Source: Pyxicephalus adspersus (Eukaryota > Chordata > Amphibia > Anura > Pyxicephalidae). From it: 64,000 bases of DNA. The DNA lies in the NCBI RefSeq assembly GCF_032062135.1, contig NC_092859.1, positions 22,811,913-22,875,912 of the forward strand, given 5' to 3'. The notes beneath the pieces were generated by a model, which ran no database searches, was not told where the DNA came from, and saw only the letters and a list, made by a program, of their open reading frames with translations. How positions within the stretch are numbered: position 1 is the stretch's first letter; each line of letters opens with the position of its first letter. Position numbers and translations under genes: made by a program. Positions 59,043-64,000 of this stretch are shown here, piece after piece.

Positions 59043-60620
59043 CAAAGCACTCAATGTGCCTTGCAAAGTTTTACATGACACACTGGCCCAAAGTTTTCTT
59101 ATTTCTAGCCTTCTACGTTTAACAGCCCCTTATTGGGATTCCCCCTAGTATCATGCACATCATTACTTGTCCATTAGTGGGTCCTCAAAGAATTTATAAG
59201 ACATCTGGCATCATGATGAGATCATGAAAAGAATGGTTGGCAGTGGACTAGAGCAAGAAACATCCCATCACACTACAATAAAAACTTTTGATAATGGGTA
59301 TAGGGGGTAGAGTGTTAGGTATAGGGGAGGCTGGGTATGCCTAAGGATGTGCTATTAATGTGTTTGCATCTGAGATGAGAGAGACACAACGTTATAAGTT
59401 GAATCTCACCACAATGGTACTTTTGTTTCTTGCAATAAAACATTACAGTGGTAGTTTTAGCTAAAATGGTTTTGTTGCCATGTAATATTTAAATATTAAT
59501 CATAGTTCCCCTAGAGTGAACCTAACCCCCTAATATTAAATCTGAAGATGACTCCAATCATTTGTAGTGTTAAAATAATACTTGATATCAATTTAACTTT
59601 ATCTTCAAAACTAGTGCCAGTATTTTTTACATAAAAGAATGATAAAGATAACACCAAGATGTGTGCCATCTACAGATGTCTAACTAGGTGAGGATTAGGG
59701 GTGAAGAATAGGAGGTTGGTTTAGTAATATGGTTATGGGTTAGTAATCAGTTGTTAAGGGAAAGGTTTATAAAATAGTTAAAGGTTTAGGGACAGGGTGA
59801 GAGGTTTAGGGATAGAGTAAGATTGAACTTTACTCCCTAATCAAAAAGCTGAACCTGACTCCTGTAACTTTTACTATTACACCAATACCTGTAATCCATT
59901 GGATGATCTGCCAGATACTAGTGGCATTATTCTTCAACACAAAAATGCAAAGCAAAAAAAAAATCCATTGTGCACATAATTTACATCTGTTCTGTCAGAG
60001 GATCTTGTGCACACAGCGTCGTTCTACGGAGAAGAGAGGGGAGGACAAGCAAGCAGCACCCCACTGTGCTCTATTTCAGTGGTCGCCAACCTTTTCGGTT
60101 CCACGGACCACTAAAATCACCGGCTCTTGACCACGCATGCGTGTGGAGCCGAGTGTCACTCAAAGGGAGAGACACCTCCCCCAGAGTGATGACATTATGA
60201 CATAACCCCATCCACTCTCCCATCGCAGATCTAAGCCTGCAATGGGAAAGTGACACAGCCCGCCCACTTCCCTGAGCCAGGGACTTGTACAGGGGACATG
60301 GTCCGTGGCACTGGCAAGTGCGTCCTTCTCCTGACCCCGCTTAGGGGTGCACCGACCAGAGCCACAGACCCCCAAATTTTCTGGCAGACCAGATCCTTGT
60401 GTATGGAGCTTTAGTGCTATGGGTTTAAGCCTTTTGGATATAGGATAGTGACAGGGCTTGGTATACAGGTAGTGATAAGGTTGGGAGTAGTCTTAGGTGT
60501 AGAGTAAACCTAACCTTCTAACAGTAATCTGAACATGACCCTGATCACTTCTGATATGGATATGTTCTTAACTGAACCAGTCTCTCTTCCAACACCTGGA
60601 TCAGTATTTTTTTATTTATA
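59043..60620. repeat. Long-period degenerate repeat region
   Basis: Three related blocks start at about 59514, 59826 and 60506. Each reads TGAACCTAACCCCCTAAT-like, then TCTGAAGATGACTCC-like, then (59611 and 60605) CAGTATTTTTTAC. The hAT-like fragment at 60077-60395 lies between the second and third. 59955-60075 resembles the core of a diverged Harbinger-like MITE. Confidence 0.45.
60077..60395. mobile_element. hAT-like element, right end decayed
   Basis: Left end CAGTGGTCGCCAACCTTTTC is a typical hAT terminus, followed by CGGTTCCACGGACCAC. The right end is not recognisable. Confidence 0.6.
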
Positions 60621-61453
60621 AAAAAATATAATAAACCCAAAAAATTTATGCCATAAATGTTTTGTTGCCCATTTCATTCTAAAAAGCAGAGGCCATGGAA
60701 AGTCACCTCTAGAGGGCGAAGTAATGAATTCCCCAATTTCGCCCGCTCCCCCGTATCTTAGAGAGCATCAACTCCCTTGATGGGACCTTAAACTGTCATC
60801 TTTTTATTTTCTTTTTTGTTGTTAAATACTTTGACTCATCAAAATTAATTCAAACCGAGCAGCGACAAACTATAGAAAGGAGCTCAGGCAGACGATATAA
60901 TCCTGCTATTTATTAATCAGCCTCCTGCGGAGATTAAAGTCCGCCATTCTAGGTGCTGACATGTAATTAAGCGAAATGTGCCACGTTTAATGTTTGGATC
61001 CTGTGACAACAAAGTATCAGAAGAAGGATAAATATTCTATAAAGGTGCCTGGAAAAGTGATAACGGGATGAGAAAATGTGTCTGCCATAAAGAAAGAGAG
61101 TCATCTGAAATATGAACAAGAGAAGCTGCCCAGAGGGCCTGCCAAGAAATGGTGGGACTTGTAGTTCATTAACAGCTACTGGACTCATGAAGCCTAATGT
61201 ATAGCGATATTCTTTCTTTCTTTCCATTTCTCCAGATTTACATTTTACTCATCAAGGTATTTTGATTTTTATATGCTCCCAAGAGCCATCCTACTGCTTT
61301 CATCAGGGTTGAGGTCTCAGGGTCATGACTGTGACAAGGCCGAGAACCACATTCAGTATTCACCCAACCCCCCCAAAAAAATAACCAAATGCAACATTTT
61401 GGTTAAATGGCATGTTGGCCTTTTTTTTCAAACATAAATATCTTTACATAACA
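60621..61453. other. Unique block; candidate conserved element at 60710-61230
   Basis: Non-repetitive, CpG-bearing at 60710-60760, with AATTAAGCGAAATG-type sequence. The minus-strand 86-codon frame has no support. Confidence 0.3.
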
Positions 61454-61814
61454 TTACCTCCCTGGCGGTATTCCCGAGTGTGGCTCAGGGTGAATTTTCC
61501 ATACCAAAAGCTGTAACCCCGAGCCACACTGGTTCCAGCGGCATCCTCCAACTGTGCCCACGGCATCCTCCAGCGATCCTCAGCATCTTCTTCCCCTGGC
61601 GATGCTGGCTGGCATCTGCGTCCCTGGTGTGTGAACGTTGGGGACTCAAGGCCAGGGTAAGCCGATGACGGTTGGGCATCTGCTCGTGAGTGTGTGGCTT
61701 GAAGGCGGGTTTGTTGGGCTGGTAAGTGGGACCAAGCGGGAAATTTGAAATACTAAGTATTTTTAAATGTACCGCTTTTACATTACATAGTATTTATAGC
61801 GCCAGGGAGGTTAA
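61454..61814. mobile_element. MITE with ACCTCCCTGGCG inverted ends
   Basis: TTACCTCCCTGGCG at the left and CGCCAGGGAGGTTAA at the right. A subterminal stem pairs GAGTGTGGCTC (61476-61486) with GAGCCACACT (61521-61530). The TTA/TTAA at the edges fits a TTAA or TWA target. Widespread in frogs by my recollection. Confidence 0.8.
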
Positions 61815-61829
61815 ACCATAACAAATAAC

Positions 61830-62530
61830 GATATCTTAACACAAAAGTATACAGTAACACTACACCCTAGAACACCACCCTTTGGTACTGGTCCTCAAAA
61901 GCCCACCCCCGATTTTGCCTACCCCCTAAATGGGTCTTCACCACTGCGTTATGTATGATTCCAGCCTTCTCAACCCAGCTTGGGAACGATCACTAAATAC
62001 TAGCAAGCCACCAAACCAAGACTCCTCAAACCAGCCTTTTTGACCATCATATTCCAGAGACTCCACACCATAGATGGGTCTCTTACCCACCAAAGAAACC
62101 ATACCAACAACCAATTCTCTCAAGGACCTCAGCGCTGACAACCCTCAATACCAAAAAGAAAACAGGGTGGGCGGGCAGAAAAATTCTCTTCTACCTGTCC
62201 CACTAGCGATTGCCCCACCCTTTCTTTGCCCCCTCCTTATAACCCCTTTTGCCCCCACCCTAAGCACCAGGTCACCTCAGCCCTTCTTTTGCAACTTCCC
62301 CTATTCTCGCCTTTAAGTTAACCCTTTTACTGCCTGTGCCCTTCCAGCTCCCAGTCATGAAGGCCTTCCACTATTCCTTTCTCCGCTCCCCTGTTCCAGG
62401 CCTGTCTAGAAAGCTGTGTATAGCACCCTGCCACACCCCCAACCAACAGCCATTTGCCTGCATGGCACAGAAAGCACAGAGATTCATTGATGCTATTACT
62501 GGATCTAAAATTATTTTTAATTTTTATTAG
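61830..62530 (-). repeat. Repeat family F, copy (minus orientation)
   Basis: C-rich, G-poor plus strand with AACAGGGTGGGCGGGCAGAA near 62161 and GTCATGAAGGCCTTCCACT near 62354. See 47770-48260. Frames in it are incidental. Confidence 0.45.
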
Positions 62531-63951
62531 AATGGAGGGAGGGAGAAAAAACAGGGCCTTCATCCCATACTTAGTAAACTTTCTCAGATCGCCGCCCCCC
62601 CCCCCCCATGTCTAAAAATTCCAGCCTTGTTGAAGTCAAGCTCTTTTATTAGAGGACCAGTACAAAAGTACCCCTTGTTCCCCTCATTACTTTTTCTTCT
62701 TTCTATATTATTGGAAAATTCTGTTTACACATGAACACCGTGACTTCATGGACAGAGTATATCAAAGTTCTGGGGGTCCAGGAGGCGATGAATAAGAAAT
62801 TGTTCCTGCTACTGCAAAATTGCGTAAACACAAGGCATGGCAATTCACTTGACATGGATGGTGCATTGGGTTGCCATTTATAATAACACACCAAACCAAC
62901 ATTGGAGAAAAACCCAACATTGGCCCTAACATTGGAGAAAAAACTCTTTCTCCTCCCAGTGATTAGGTATTTATTGCTTACTAATATCTCTGATTTATTT
63001 TTTCTTTATTAATGGGGCAAAGACAACAATTAGCTCTAAACTTGCTGATGTTATGGATTGGAACTGTACAATTGCCCATCTCATTTGAATTAAAAAAAAC
63101 CAAATATGGCAAATGGAAAAAAACAGTATACCAGAAATTAAAAACAGCAAACTTGCCGCTGCATTAAAAATCTTTTTTTAATAAAAAGAATTCTGGTCTA
63201 ACTTCATATAGGGATAATGCTATAAAATGAGCACCCGCTGAAGTCACTATATGAACACAGATATCAATTTCAACATTTTTATTGCATGAAGAAAGCTAAT
63301 TGCACCACCGCATCCTAATCATCTACCAGTTAGTATCCAGTCAATATGAAATGTTTAAGGTGAAGCTATCCTACAAATTCTTCCATTCTTAGACCTCCGG
63401 TTTCTCAGTCTTCCCTATTGTGTATATCAACACCGGCGTCCCGGTGAGCTGCCGAAAGACCTGCAAGTTATTTGTAATTGCAGAGATTTTCTTTTGTCTC
63501 CCAGAAACACTGACACCATTCTCACCCGCCTCAAATTCCTCTGTTCATTTAGATGAGGAAGTGTAAAGCAATAATAACAAGTATTAGATCGGTGTTCCAG
63601 GAGTCAGCCCCGCTTAACAATACAACGCCATCTGTTCACCAACTCGCAGGTTTGTCGTGGGAGGTGGGAGCGCTGAACACTGAAATGTAATGTAGATAAG
63701 GTGGAAATCAATACATGCTTCTAGATAATTCTCTCTTGTTACACAAAAGGTGGGTTCAGGCTGATTAAATGGGGAAAGGGGGCACAGACTGTCAGTCTTA
63801 CTGCTGATGGAGGAAATTGGAGTGTCAGCTCTGCAGCACAACACCTGGGAGCAGAGATAAAGCTGTAACCTACAAAGAATTAATGAAAAGAAATACAGAC
63901 ATGTTTACAAGGTAGGTAGACAGAGAGTGAGAAAGCAAGAGAGATATGAAC
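62531..63951. other. No gene seen
   Basis: Poly-C at 62595-62608, AT-rich stretches, and a mixed unique block at 63360-63690 that could be a conserved element. Confidence 0.35.

Positions 63952-64000
<49 letters not shown>
63952..64000. repeat. GATA microsatellite running off the window
   Basis: Uninterrupted GATA to the last base. Confidence 0.95.

Noticed and set aside
1..64000. CRISPR array, operons, tRNA or rRNA genes
   Set aside because: The tandem arrays lack spacers of uniform length, composition is vertebrate-like, and no RNA-gene fold was recognised beyond SINE heads.

Overview
This window looks like non-coding or intronic DNA from an anuran amphibian. I infer a neobatrachian, probably ranoid, frog because several interspersed repeat families match ones I remember from ranoid genomes (from memory, not a search). 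It has three runs of N (7684-7721, 16557-17513, 26845-27114), all inside tandem repeats, as expected of a draft assembly. No bacterial-type gene, rRNA or tRNA gene is visible. Nearly all long open frames are produced by tandem repeats or lie inside transposable elements.

Layout. 1-3.2 kb: a composite hAT-like element with strong hairpins and a Harbinger-like MITE nested inside, then a long-palindrome MITE. 7.3-8.6 kb: a 54-bp minisatellite split by a TTAA-flanked MITE. 13.6 kb: a TCA-rich simple repeat. 15.8-18.1 kb: a 39-bp minisatellite. 20.4-21.25 kb and 23.0-23.5 kb: two more minisatellites, the second a 104-bp higher-order repeat. 24.6-25.8 kb: a SINE followed by a decayed Tc1/mariner transposase. 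26.65-27.4 kb: GATA/GAAA tracts. 29.9 kb: a second, minus-strand Tc1 fossil. 30.9-32.1 kb: a degenerate array containing a perfect hairpin. 42.1-43.5 kb: a telomere-like, strand-asymmetric array with a MITE inserted. 44.6-60.4 kb: hAT, pogo-like, Harbinger-like and SINE insertions, plus a second locus of the 54-bp minisatellite. The window ends inside a GATA tract.

The best candidate for real coding sequence is a set of short plus-strand open segments bounded by splice-like sites. The strongest are 34918-35072, 37315-37533 and 37701-37913, whose reading phases join exactly. 40314-40361, 54369-54524 and 55751-55816 are weaker, and 47001 and 53579 weaker still. I do not recognise the protein. 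If real, it is a split gene whose introns hold most of the repeats from 35 to 56 kb.

Between repeats lie blocks of apparently unique sequence of mixed composition (for example 6.64-6.89, 9.6-9.88, 18.7-19.17, 28.87-29.57, 38.93-39.33, 40.6-41.15 and 60.7-61.2 kb). They resemble conserved non-coding elements, but conservation cannot be judged from one sequence.

The most interesting pattern is a dispersed TTAA-flanked MITE family whose members carry a YY1-like motif followed, in two copies, by a good splice donor. That is a portable promoter or first-exon-like arrangement.
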